The translations under genes and the position numbers were made by a program. Source: Deroplatys truncata (taxonomy: Eukaryota; Arthropoda; Insecta; Mantodea; Mantidae). Taken from it: a stretch of DNA of 64,000 bases. Under the pieces are notes generated by a model that had not been told where the DNA came from, ran no database searches, and worked only from the letters and a program-made list of their open reading frames with translations. Below are positions 1 to 12,500 of this stretch, in pieces. The stretch spans positions 106,846,094 to 106,910,093 of the forward strand of contig CM060975.1 in assembly GCA_030765065.1 (NCBI GenBank), given 5' to 3'. Within the stretch, counting starts at the first letter, position 1; each line of letters opens with the position of its first letter.

Positions 1-501
1 TATTTTTATGGCAAATGAAATGTATATCTTGAATTTTCTGGGAATATACCCAAAAGTCCTATTAATTGTGAATGGCTTTTGCCGAAGTGGTAATCCGTAA
101 GAGATAGATAAAATTTGTGTACACAAAAAATGTAGATCTCGCTAAAATACACAATTTATGTACTATACTTTTTTTTGTCGAGTGAAGCATTTCCGTGATA
201 TTCCTTGTTACTTGTTCGAATTTTCCAATACTTATACTGTTTCTCAAATGGGAATTCGTTATTCGTCTTTTTATGTCTTGAACATGCAAAGAGAATGGTT
301 TACTCCACATAGCAACCAGCTCTTGAAATATTTGACTATCGCTTAGAGCCTACCAATTCCCCTTGCGTCTACAAGAAAATTAGCAATAAGATTAACGTCT
401 CGATATCTCGATTAACATGAAGCATATGGAGAATAATAAGCGTTTGTAAAAATAGTTTGTACAAGAGTAGAGAAAGTTATGTGAGTGCAACACAGATTTT
501 T
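1..501 (+). repeat. Dispersed ~0.9-kb repeat, copy A (3' part)
   Basis: This is the 3' part of a repeat that recurs eight times in the window; the 5' part lies outside. It aligns by eye with 25330-25825, sharing the stretch on a GGCAAATGAAATG start, the CATAGCAACCAGCTCTT block, the GACTATCGCTTA block and the shared end CAAGAGTAGAGAAAGT...CAGATTTTT. The short open frames inside it are not genes. Confidence 0.85.
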
Positions 502-2386
502 GTTTGTATGCATTCTTGAGTTTTTCAATCGCAGCAAATGTTCTTTCCAATTGTTTCTATTTACTACAACTGTTTTCTTTTAAAGTACAAATATTTACCT
601 ATTCTCTAGTTTTTGTGTTTCTCTTTTTATCCATTCTGGGTATCCTTCAATTGCCGTTAGAAATCCCATTTCGCTCCTTGTACCGGATTTTAGTGCTTTT
701 TGACATGCCCATATCGCAGCGCCATATAGAAACGTTAGTATCGCCTTCACTTTGTGGAACTTTATCTGTGTCTCTTTCCTTTTCTGTTTTTGTGTTTCTT
801 CTTACTGTGAAGCAATTTGTTTAAATTTTATTTCTATTCTGATTTCCTCTGAGTGATAATAATGTATTATATATTATTTTGTATTATAACATATGATATG
901 GATTTACAGAAGAGTTCTTGCCAGAAATATTATACTTCACAATGAGGAAGTATTTTTGTTGCTTAGCTAAACACAGTATTTCTTTGTGTGTGTATATGCA
1001 GGGAGGAAAATGCAACAGAGAGAATAACCCAAGAGGTTGGGTTTACAACAAAGTACCTGACCTTGGAGAGAGACTATGTTCGATTGATCCTTATTTTGAT
1101 GAACAGTAGCACCCTTGAAAATGCTGAATCTCGTGGACATGAACACTTGCGAATGACTCAGTGGAATGATGGCATCAGAAGCGGGCCACGTCAGCCGCAC
1201 TTCACAACGGACATAATGTGAAGCAAGGTTTACAGAGAGAACACTTGAGCCTGCCTTATGTCACGGCGCGGCGGGCGGAAGGAGTTGCCTTGCGTACATG
1301 CGGCAACATGGACCCCAATTTCCGTCAGAATAATTTCGCAGAAGGGGAACTTCTGTGTCGGACACAATACGTCAAGACCACTCTGCCCCGCGGGAATTTC
1401 CCCATTCCACGGACCTATTCCGATTTGATGACCAGATCTTTTGATGTAAGGAAGGGGAATCAGCAGGAAGAAGGAAGCTGTGTCATTTAGAACTCCTCTT
1501 ATTATCATGGTAATGATTTTAGTCGGGGCTATTACCGAACGAAAAACACTAAATTCTCCTTACAAAGTGATCTGTTTTCTTTGTTAGGATGTTAGGGAGG
1601 AATAGGGTAAATCTAAATGTAAAAAATGCATTAGTTTAGAAGCTACTCTGTAACTGTTATGTAATTTATTTACAGCATTTCCTTTATAGCCTGTTTCCCT
1701 ACCTTCCATTACTGTCCTAAACCATCCTTATATAAATTAAACATTATTGCATTTCACTAAGAATCGTCATGATAACGCCTCCTTACCCTAGTTAACTTAG
1801 GGCACAACTTGTAGACGTTAAATCACATGTCTGGAGAGTATGTAGGCACAATTTTATGGGTCCATAAATGCTATAATATTTAGAATTTGTTGAAAATCTC
1901 ACATCTTCGATTACCATGCCTTATATAAATTATTTTTAAAACCGGATATTTAAGAATCTCATTTGTAGCGATATTTCCACCTCATTGCACATACACAAAA
2001 GGAACGCTGTAGTAATTATAATTTAGGAATTATTAATAATTAATTAAAATGCAATTTTATAATTTTCCATAATTTTAAAGCAATCGGGTTCAAAACTGTA
2101 TCAATCGAAAGCCCTTCTGAAGCTGTAAATTTGTTTTAAATTTCAATACTGTTGTCAAATAAAAAAAGGCGTAATGACCTAAGAAAATGTGCAAGATTTA
2201 GGAAAAATAAGCGTAACTCGTTTCGGACTGTCCATTATCTTTTTCCGAGCGTGGGACTATAAAATTCGAAAGCTTCTTTTGTACTTCGTGGGGATGAGGC
2301 AAGTTTTAAGATTAAACAGATGCTATAAGGCAACGGACTCTTATTACAGTTAGGCTTTGAATTTTCAGCCAGGGAACCAATAAACT
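502..2386. other. Unassigned AT-rich sequence with one GC-richer island
   Basis: Mostly AT-rich sequence with no recognisable gene. The part at about 1000-1500 is clearly richer in GC and has a 90-codon open frame on the plus strand (1218-1490) and one overlapping on the minus strand. Neither resembles a protein I know and no splice or promoter context is evident, so I do not call a gene. Confidence 0.5.
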
Positions 2387-3033
2387 CCCTAAGAAAGTAT
2401 TCATCTGCACTTTAAAAATACTGGCAGGCAAATTAATGGAGGGAAAAATATAGCTTTTTTGGGGCATAAAGATCAAATGGTAATAAACTTTACGTGTTTT
2501 TACGGTTTTTCAGATCGTTCATTTTATTAGTTTATAAATTTTCGAAAAATGTACAAAACTACAACTCTTTTCTGCGTGGTATTTTCAAAATTATCTTACA
2601 TGCAGTGAATAGAGAAGTTTTTGTTTGTGTATTACTTAATTTTGCGGTGAAATATAATTTTATTTGACGGAGGAATAAAATGTCAAAGTTGGGAATTTTC
2701 AACGTTTTTGCCTTAATTCCTTATATTTGGCTGACTTTTTACGACTTCACTAGTTTAAGTCACATGTCGATGAAAGTGTCGGTTTGTATAAACAAAACAA
2801 TGCTCTGCCCAATGCATAAAAGATAATTTTGAAAACACCACGTACAGAAAAGTCACAATTTTGGAATATTTTTCAACAATTTTTAAACTGATTAAGTAAA
2901 CGATCTGAAAAGCCGCAATACACGTAAACTGTATCAAAATTTGTTCTTTATGTTAAAAAAATTAGATTTTTCCTTTCATTAATTTGACTGCTACAGTTGT
3001 TTTAAAGTGCAGACAAATACATTCTTAAGGGGG
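2387..3033. repeat. Fold-back (inverted-repeat) element
   Basis: Two imperfect inverted arms of about 250 bp, roughly 2387-2635 and 2765-3033, face each other across about 130 bp. Shared landmarks read on the left arm and on the complement of the right arm include CTGCACTTTAAAA, CAAATTAATG, TTTACGTGT, TTTCAGATCGTT and TTTTCAAAATTATCTT. The outer ends begin CCCTAAGAA and CCCTTAAGAA. No coding capacity is seen. This fits a MITE or fold-back DNA transposon with old arm divergence; I could not define a target duplication. Confidence 0.7.
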
Positions 3034-5401
3034 TGTATATATAGAAAAGCTAACTTAAAACGTTTTCAGTCTCTAGTCTTGCATGTGTACATTTATAGTG
3101 TAAGTAGAAAACAGTAACGTAAAGACTGTGGTTAAGATTTTTCTGAGAATGCTGCTTTTATTGCTGTCATTGCAACGTTGGTTAATTTGCTCAGGTTTTA
3201 ACTGCGTAAGTACTTTCAAATAGCAGGGGTGCTTGGTTTAGTCTGTTTCAGAATTCCAGGAACTAAATATTTCATGGAGATTTTATTTTTCATACAAGCG
3301 AAGGTGAACTTCTTAAGTAATCTCAGTGCGTTGCAGTTTTTAATTAAATCCAAATGAAGGTGGGCTAAAAATGTAAAGCTCCTATGCAAGGAAACGCACC
3401 CAGTTGGCCTTTAAAAGTTGTGAAACTGCTTATTAAAGGTTCATGATATAATTGAGTGGAGTTTTGCTCAAGTTGGCTAATGCGGTACGTTATCTCGAAA
3501 GAAAATTGGCTTTAATTAAGAACGGAGCGGCAACCAGGAGAATCGTCCAATTTCTTTGTATCGCTCATCTTCCTTAACGGCGACTCTGGAATACTTTCAG
3601 TGCTTTGTGTGGTACTTTGAGGTCGATTGGACACTTAGAGTTCAGCTAATGAGGCTCAAGTGACGAAATACTTTCTATCTCTGCAGATCTGTTTATTAGT
3701 ATGAGTCCTTAACGTGGAAATTTCAAGCAAAACATCCTATACGTTACATTATGACTTTCTTACCCATATCGTTTATGCTTATATCTCTTCTACAAGCTCT
3801 TACTTTTCTATCTACTTCATGTTAATCCAAATAATTTTTTGCATAAATCATTTCGTTATACGTGTCGTTGTAGTTACAAGGAGGAAATGAGGCTGAAACG
3901 ATAGTGAAATGCTAAAAAATCGGGTCGTTATATATTGGTTTTAAAATTCAATACTCTTTGCAAGAAATCATGAGAAACCAAAGTGGGATAACTTAGCTCT
4001 TAAAAGAATGTATGAAGAAGGTTTTGAAAAATTTAAAGCAATACAGGCTATCTCAGATAAGATAAACGCCACAAGCTGCGTATGCATTTGAAAGGATCTA
4101 CTGCGCAGATAAGTAGAAGGGTTTAGGTTGGCTTGTGAATAGAAGTTGCTCTTGTTTTTTGGTGACCTATAGTATCCGCTGTACCACATTGAATGCATGG
4201 AAATAAGTAGAAATTTGCAGGTGAAATCTTTACTACAGTATGGTTCTGCCGAACTGGTGTTAGCTTGAATGGAGCGCAACCAATTTGACTGCGCGCAGTA
4301 GTTTAACCTGAATATGTGTTCCATTTACTTGAAAACTGATATTTGAGATTAAATAACACGAATTAAAATATAAACTGTCCATTTTATAGAGTTTCTGATT
4401 TTAGCGTAAGTGTTCCCCGTTCTCTTATTGTCAATGGAATAATTCAATTTTATTTACATACTAGGTTAATATCCTTAAATATTTTTTTTAAAAATAACCT
4501 GAGTTGGTCTAAATATCATTTTGTAAGGTCGTTCGTTTCCCTGACCTTTGCAGAAAATTCGGAGTTAACTTACGTATTATAATATTTTGTAATTCTTTAT
4601 CTACATTAGTGTTGTGTAAGCAGTAACTTGAAAAGTTGAATCAAACTTGAAAAATTTAATGCTACTTATTATTCTCCATGAGTTAAAGTGAAATCACTGC
4701 ATTCTGTGCATACCAATTGTCACGGTCTTTGGACACACTGCGCTCACTTTAATGACCCATAGTATCAGTTTATATTCGCAACCGAGTCTCTTATTTGAAT
4801 GTACTTCCGCATTACGCCATATTGCCTTTAGTGTTTAAATACTTTATGTTTCTAAAATATAAGGCCATACAAAATGTGTTGTTATATATTTATGAAGTGC
4901 TTTATACAGAGCCTTCATTTTGTTGTGTGGCCGGCCTGACAGGAAATTTTTGGCACGGAATCACGCTGTTTGCCGGTCGGGTCGGATATTCGTAGCCCCC
5001 TTAAATTCAAGCGCATAGATTTCTCGTGAAACTTATAGCCACAATAACCATATACCTGTGTCATAGATAATGGAAATGATATCCTTTTGCCGACATTCAT
5101 CTCTCACCTTTTAAAAAAGTTTGCATTAACACCCGTTAATTCTTTATGTCCACGTAAATAAAACCATGCTTCGCCCATAAAAAAATTAAACTGAATCATT
5201 AGAGCAAACTTTAACATTACTTAACACACATTTGTTGAAATAAACTCTACTCACATTGTCGCGTGGTTGCAATTCCTGAACTGCAGTTATCTCATCGGTT
5301 TTAATTTTAAAAGTTTAGTGGCATTCCAAGCTGAGGTTTTTGAAATTCCTGATTCCTAAGCAAGTTTTGTCCGAGATTTCTTTGGACTTCGTTCTAACTT
5401 T
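3034..5401. other. Unassigned AT-rich sequence
   Basis: No gene, RNA or repeat recognised. A 118-codon open frame on the minus strand (3968-4324) looks like chance. A GC-richer patch at about 4930-5100 has the look of an old repeat fragment but I cannot name it. Confidence 0.4.
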
Positions 5402-6188
5402 TTACTTTCTCTACTACGATAGTATGTAGGGGAACTATTGTATACCACCCAAAAATTCGATACCGAAATTTCACCGGAAATATATGTTTTGAAACCCCCT
5501 GAATCAAAAAAAGCATTTTTGGAAACATGTCGTGTGTGTGTGTGTGTGTCTGTGAACGGCATAACTCAGAAACGAACAGTCGGATAAACACCAAACTTGG
5601 TATTTAGGTTCAGTATCTTCCAGAGATGCGACACGAAGGTTTTCAAGAAAATCCCCCCACCCCAGATTACCCTTTACATGGAACATCTTTCGAAAATTTT
5701 AATTTTCTCAAAAATGACTCTAACGATTTTGATTAAAATATCATATGCTTAAGATATTTTCATGACAAATGAAATGTATATCTTGAATTTTCTGGGAATA
5801 TCTCCAAAAGTATTCTTCATTGTGAACGACTTTTGCATAACTGGTAAACCATAAGAGATAGACAAAATATACATTTTTTTTTGTTGAGTGAATCATTTTC
5901 GAGATATTGCTTGTTATTCCCTTAAATTTTTCAATACTTTTTCTCAAATTCGTTATTCATTTTTTTATGTCCTGGACATGCAAAGAGAATGAAATGCGCC
6001 ACATAGCAACCAGCTCTTAAAAGATTTGACTATCGCTTAAAGCCTACCACATTCCCCTTGCATCTACAAGAAAATTAGCAATAAGATTAACATCTCGATT
6101 AACATGAAGCATATGGAGAATAAGCGTTTGTAAAAATAGTTTGTACAAGAGTAGAGAAAGTCATGTGAGTGTAACACATCAGATTTTT
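5402..6188 (+). repeat. Dispersed ~0.9-kb repeat, copy B
   Basis: Nearly complete copy: begins at CTTTCTCTACTACG, has the internal GT run near 5530-5550, and ends with AGTAGAGAAAGT...CATCAGATTTTT. The end motif CTTTCTCTACT recurs inverted near the 3' end, as in a non-autonomous DNA transposon. A minus-strand open frame ending in histidine/threonine repeats is a by-product of the GT tract. Confidence 0.85.
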
Positions 6189-6796
6189 GCTGATGTAATT
6201 GAGTTTTTCCTCTAAAAGCACGGCGACTTACTTTCAGTTTCTTAATAGGAATAGATTCCACTTCCCTAAATATGTTCATAAGATTAGGAACTGTTTACCC
6301 GTGAGGCGCACGAACAATAGGGCATATGCCTATAAATTAACGTCTCACTTCTGTTCAAGAGTTTGTTGTCCCAGGAATCACGCATGAAAATTCTGTGTGC
6401 TGAAGTGGCATTACCTATAACAGCACCAACGCCCTATAACACTGAATAAAGTTCAGAACTTATCAACCTCTGTACAAGGTCTTCGCGTCAATTGATTAAC
6501 CGACCACGGCGAGGAGGGAAAGCGGAGAGGGGACAGAATCGGTTAGAAACAGCGCAGTGCAGGGCACGTAATTCCCCTTAATATGGATACACGTCGAAAC
6601 AAGACTATGTAGCAGGGCCGTATTTAGAGGGGGGTTTATAGGGTTCAACCCTCCCCCCGAAAATTCTGACAGTTTTATTTATTTCGATTCATAGCAAACC
6701 AACATGGGAAAATGTTATATAACAGCAAGTATATTGCTAGTAGCGCATTTACAAGAAAAAGGGAAACTTAATATCATCACCTTACATAGGCACGGT
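6189..6796. other. Left flank of the giant palindrome
   Basis: No gene recognised. A G/C-run patch at 6637-6660 (a G6 run followed by a C6 run) resembles the end of an unknown repeat. The last six bases, CACGGT (6791-6796), are the candidate target duplication of the palindromic element; the right flank has CACGCT at 23352-23357. Confidence 0.5.
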
Positions 6797-8020
6797 AGTA
6801 GGTTATATAGGACAGACCGAGGCCACTTTTTTGGGCATGTATGGGAAAGGATAGGGAAAACGAGGCTAGATGGGGCGGTTCAAGGAGGAAAATGGGTTTA
6901 TATGGGAGAGATAGGGAATACGACGACCAATACTATGCTAGACAGGGTTGAAGGAGGGAAATACGTTATATGGAAGAGATAGTAGAGAGCTGTTAGGCTA
7001 GACAGAGGCTGAGGAGCATGGTTTATATGAAAAGTATAGGAAAAACGAGGAGAGGTATTACACTAGACAGAGTTGAAGGGTAGAGTATGTCTTTTATATG
7101 AGAGCGGTAGGGAACAGGAGGAGGGGTGTTAGGCTAGACAGAGGTTGAAGGGTAGAGTATGTCTTTTATATGAGAGGTAGGGAACAGGAGGAGAGGTGTT
7201 AGGCTAGACAGAGTTGAAGGGTAGAGCTTATCTTTATATATGAGACAGTTAAGGAACAGGGGGTAGGGATGATAGGCTAGACAAAGGTCAAGAAGTAGAG
7301 TATGGTTTATATGAGATATAGGAAAACCAGGAGAGGTATTAGGCTAAGGAGGTTGGTATGCGTTTATAAGGAGAGACGAGTAAACGGAGAGATCCTATGC
7401 TAGGATAGACAGCTGTTAAAGGTAGAATGTGTTTTCTATAGGTTAGATAGGAACCCAAGGAGAGATACTCAGCTAGACAGGAGCAGGCGGGAAATGCGCT
7501 TTATGAGAGGCAAGGGATACGGGGGAGACGCTAGACTAGACAGAGGTTTAGAGTATGCGTTTATATGTATGAGGGATATAGGAACAGGAGGAGAGATATT
7601 AGGCTAAGGAGGTTGAGTAGCCGTTTATAAGGAGAGATGAGTAAACGAAGAGATCCAATGCTAGGATAGGCAGGTGCTAAAGGTAGAATGTGTTTTATAT
7701 ATGCTAGATAGGAACCCAAGGAGAGATAGACGGGGGGCAGGAGGGGAATGCGCTTATGAGAGGTAGGGGATACGAGGAGGGGTGTTAGGCTAGACAGAGG
7801 TAGAGGAGTAGAGTATGGTTTATATGAGAGGTATAGGGAAACGAGGAGAGTCGGTAGGCTAGACAGATAGTGAAGTAGTAGGAATATGGACTTATATACA
7901 GGAGATATAGGGAATAGGAGATGCTAGACCATGAAAGCGACTTTAGGCGAGAACTTCATGGAAATATGTTTCATGTCAATGTTAGAGCGCTAATTCTAGA
8001 CATGCTCATCACGTAACCTA
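6797..8020. repeat. Subterminal 70-bp tandem repeats, left arm
   Basis: Degenerate direct repeats with a 70-bp period, clearest at 7133 to 7203. Units start GCTAGACAGAGG, pass through TTTATATGAGAGG and end AGGAGAGGTGTTAG. About 17 units fill the outer 1.2 kb of the arm. They are purine-rich on this strand and the same block occurs inverted at the other end of the palindrome. No coding function is suggested. Confidence 0.85.
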
Positions 8021-8027
8021 TTCAGGG

Positions 8028-8975
8028 AAAAGGTGACTCGCTCAGGGGAAAAAGGTGACCAGGAAAGGGAAAAAGGAGAACCGCAAAGGGAAAAAGGTGA
8101 CCAGCAAAGGGAAAAATGTGACCAGCAAAGGGAAAAAGGTGACCAGCAAAGGGAAAAAGGTGACCAGCAAATGGAAAAAGGTGACCAGCAAAGGGAAAAA
8201 GGTGACCAGGAAAGGGAAAAAGGTGACCAGCAAAGGGAAAAAGGTGACCAGGAAAGGGAAAAAGGTGACCAGCAAAGGGAAAAAGGTGACCAGCAAAGGG
8301 AAAAAGGTGACCAGCAAAGGGAAAAAGGTGACCAGCAAAGGGAAAAAGGTGACCAGGAAAGGGAAAAAGGTGACCAGCAAAGGGAAAAAGGTGACCAGCA
8401 AAGGGAAAAAGGTGACCAGCAAAGGGAAAAAGGTGACCAGCAAAGGGAAAAAGGTGACCAGCAAACGGAAAAAGGTGACCAGCAAAGGGAAAAAGGTGAC
8501 CAGCAAAGGGAAAAAGGTGACGAGCAAAGGGAAAAAGGCGACCAGCAAAGGGAGAAACGTGACCAGCAAAGGGAAAAAGGTGACCAGCAAAGGGAAAAAG
8601 GTGACCAGCAAAGGGAAAAAGGTGACCAGCAAAGGGAAAAAGGTGACCAGCAAAGGGAAAAAGGTGACCAGCAAAGGGAAAAACGTTATCAGCAAAGGGA
8701 AAAAGGTGACCAGCAAAGGGGAAAAGGTGACCAGCAAAGGGAAAAACGTGACCAGCAAAGGGAAAAACGTGACCAGTAAAGGGAAAAAGGTGACCAGCAA
8801 AGGGAAAAAGGTGACCAGCAAAGGGAAAAACGTTACCAGCAAAGGGAAAAAGGTGACCAGCAAAGGGGAAAAGGTGACCAGCAAAGGGAAAAACGTGACC
8901 AGCAAAGGAAAAAACGTGACCAGTAAAGGGAAAAAGGTGACCAGCAAAGGGAAAAGGGCAGGGAAAAGGCGGTCC
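8028..8975. repeat. 21-bp minisatellite, left arm (~45 units)
   Basis: Tandem array of the 21-bp unit GACCAGCAAAGGGAAAAAGG plus T, with scattered variants. Because 21 is a multiple of three, long open frames run through it on both strands (for example repeated REKGDQQ or FPFAGHL peptides). These are periodicity artefacts rather than genes. The strand asymmetry (G/A-rich on plus) is strong. The right arm has the same array with roughly six fewer units. Confidence 0.95.
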
Positions 8976-9538
8976 TCTCACGGGAAAAGCTAACCCACTC
9001 ACACTAACAGGTAAGTAATTCAGTTAGTATCACAGGGTAGGACAGGTTCCGGGAAGCGGATATAGCATAGTTCCGTATGATGTTACAGGTAATTCAGAGA
9101 GTATCGTAGGTATTTAGGATAATTCAAGTAACATAGGTGTTTAAAGTCATTCAGCTAGTATCACAGGTACTCATGGTAATATAGAGAGTAATTAGATCAT
9201 AAACATTTCTTATCCAACGTTACAACAATTTATATACTTTTTTCTAAATCTTACAAACTTATTGTACGATGCGGAGAGGCATAAACGACATATTGATTCA
9301 CAAATTGAAAAGCTTTGCGTCAACATACATTTATTTAAGTTTGTTGTAGATGTCTCTCCCCTTTTATCTAGGCTTGAGACTAGCACTAGGATTGCTCCTA
9401 ATGGCAGGGTTACCACCTTCCCTTCCATCTTCTTCTTTCTTCATCAGGCGTCTGCTAGTTGCATATCAGTACACGGATAAACTTCATTTTTAACATTGTA
9501 GACTCACGAGAAAATCTCCATCTTCGACTTACATTCTC
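8976..9538. other. Region between minisatellite and PolB 3' end, left arm
   Basis: Contains short imperfect repeats of the type AATTCAG.AGTATC.CAGGTA at about 9008-9190, then the 3' untranslated region of the polymerase (minus strand). The complement of AATAAA lies at 9330-9335, about 205 bp past the polymerase stop, and is a plausible poly(A) signal. A 72-codon minus-strand frame (9210-9428) is mirrored in the right arm but lies in this 3' region, and I do not call it a gene. Confidence 0.5.
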
Positions 9539-12500
9539 TTAAGCACTATTTGTAATACTGTAATGTCCATACGCATAGGTAGTTATACCGTCCTCAGCAA
9601 TAATTCTTTTATCATCAAAGGGATTCAATGCAATTTTATTCACTTGCACTGTGGAAATAGCATGCTTTCGCGATAGGATTAGATTCATGGGCGTTCTGAT
9701 GATTTCAAAGGTTTTAAGACAATCAGTATAGCTGTCAAACGAAATGTACTGCTTAATAGCGCTACGTTTTATACCTTTAATCTTTTTTATCATTGAGCCT
9801 TGAATATCTAAGGCATACATCTTAGGACGTAGTCCAACAAAGCGTAGGATGATTTTGCTATTAGCCTCATCTTTAAATTTTCCCAATACCTTCTTGTTCT
9901 GAGTAGAGTGGCATATATGATTGACAGGCTAATCAGCTGTATCGAGATGCTCAAGAAAACGTAGCTTGTCCTGGTACACATCTTCAGTTGTAACACGATG
10001 AATGAACGAATCAGTGTCCATATACATAAGCTTCAGGTTTTCAGCTCCATAATAAGGCAACAACACGTCGTAATGATAGTTATACATTAATGTCTTAGAG
10101 ATGTCCAACACACTCATACCAATGTATATAGGCTTGTTGAACACAATCTGACGAGAGGCCATATGTACAGCAGCTAGATTAGCAGCATATATCGTCCTGT
10201 CGATAAACGTAGGCTTGGCGATCAGCTTCTCTAGAGTTTTTTCATTTGTCACCAGTCGTATATCCACACGGCTACGCAGGTTCTCCATAGATTTTCCAAA
10301 CATGGCGTTGTTAAAGAGCTTGTAGAGATCCTTCTCGAAATCATTTGCAGCTTGTTGTCGTAGCCTGTTGTTAAATTCCACATAAGGTTTCAACCACCGA
10401 GACTGTCGGAATTTTAGCACACGATGGATTTTTGTTAGTCGTAGTCCATGACTAAGAGCTTGCTTCAAAGCCATGTAATGCACTACATACTTCTTTCGAG
10501 GTCCAAGATGAGGTATCAGTTTCTTTGTAGATTATTCCAATGGTTTCATACACTCTGGCAGGAACGGTAGATCGTTGTGTAGATCGTGAAGTTCAGTAGG
10601 ATACTCGATGTCGACTTCTAATATGTACCCATGAGGATCATCTTCTTGTAGTGTTTCTAAGTTGATTTCTTCTGGTGACACCCACTGAAATCCACCAAAA
10701 GGAAGGGCGTGACACATTGCCCACCCATATTGGTTATTAGCGTCCTCGTATGTGATAAATTGGGTTGGTCTCGACGGATCAAACTTATCCATATAAGTGT
10801 TATTAGCCTCAGCATACCGATGGGAAACTTGGCATAAACCTCCTCTTATACCTGATTCCACCATAAGTAGTTGATCATAATCTTGTAACAGTTCCAGCTT
10901 AATTCCAGTATACAGTAACATGGCGTCCCATGTAAGACCTGGAGAGGTAAAATAATGGGCAGGATCAACTTTGTGTGTTTTAAGGGTTTGCTCTCTGAAC
11001 GTCTCAAAGACATCAGCTAGGAGAAGTACATCCGAAGTTAAGTAGAGATCGCTGTACTCTCCCAGGTTTCTCACATTAAACAGCTCCCATACATTTCTAG
11101 CATGATCGTAGTCAGTATCAGTAATTTCTTCTTCATTTAATCTATTGTAGAAGTAGTCCTTAGGAGGCAAGCAGGTCTCGTTCAGGACATCCCATGACGT
11201 AACAAAATCATAGGGAAATACACCCTTACGGGTCATCAACTTCAATTTGTCTTCTCCAAAGTACTTTAGCGTTTCAGGATACGAGGTTAGATTTTTTACC
11301 AACTTATCCAAGCTTGTACTGAGGAATCGGAAGCTATCCACAAATCGAAGCTTTATATCTCCTACATACTTGGTGAATGAGATATAGCTTTCTTCAGAGT
11401 TAGGAATTACCTCCACACGTTCACTTGTACAACCCAGCTCCTTAACAATGAAATGAGAGTCATATTCGCTAAGGTTATGCATGAAGACTGGTATATATTT
11501 AGGTGTTTTACAGGCTAAATTACATTCATTATGAAGACTTCCACGATATTCACCGCTGATGTGATCATGGTCGCGTACTTTATAGTTCTCTTCTGTAAAG
11601 GGTTTTCCACACAAGTAGCATGCTGAAGAAGACTCAAAATCCATCTGCTGTTGATCTGTAAGTTTCAGAGGCTTAGCAGATTTGTATATGTCATCAATCA
11701 TTTTTGCAAGAGATGTCAGGTACAGCATAAACTTCTGAGCAGCATCAGCACCACGATACACATAGGGTTGCTTAGGAAGACCAGTTTCGAGATGTTCAAC
11801 GTTGGTTGATGGTTTAACGTAAACACAGAAGCTCATTGGTGTGTGCTCTTGATAAGGGGTTGTATAGGAAGTTTCAGGATTGGGTGTACATGTATGGCAT
11901 GGAGTGAGAATACTCTCAAAATCCGCATAAATGACATAAGGTACTTTCAGCATCCTCTCAACATTTTTAAACTGTACAATTGCTTTCTCCTTGGTAGGCA
12001 TAACTACCCTTGCAACACCATGTTGATTACAGATGGTTGCATGTTCTTGTAGTTTTTCCTGTCCACTTTGTCCATATCGATTGTCAAAGTGTGTAAAGCA
12101 CCGCTTACTGGTATATATCACTCCATCATGCTTAGTTTTTTGACGTCGAACGAGCTTCTCAAAATTCTTGATATATACGTAGTGATGTTTTCCACAACTG
12201 TCACTCAATAGTAGCAGGTCACGATGTTCAGGTAGTTCAATATCAGCAACCTTTATTGGATACACCTCATGCTTCTCATCTAGACCGAAAACGTTAATAG
12301 ATATCTTGTTAAGCTTCTCAAATTTAGGTATTTGAGAAAGTGGAGTAGGATAGTAAACACAGCTGAAGTCGTACTTATCTTGAAGTTGCTTGTATTTGCT
12401 GACGCGTTGAGGCTTGGTGCTGACGAATTTGGCCAGTATAGAGTACATGAAACATTTCTCGTCGATAAAGTTCTGAATGTTTATACACGCTTCTTTAGCT

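Noticed and set aside
8022..9002. Long open frames of 250-326 codons with repeated FPFAGHL, LVTFFPL, REKGDQQ or SKGKKVT peptides
   Set aside because: The 21-bp minisatellite is a multiple of three with few stop triplets, so several frames on both strands stay open. There is no start context, no conserved ends, and the right arm breaks frame.
9210..9428. 72-codon frame downstream of PolB, mirrored at 20843-21061
   Set aside because: Lies in the PolB 3' region over the poly(A) signal; duplication between arms is not evidence of selection.
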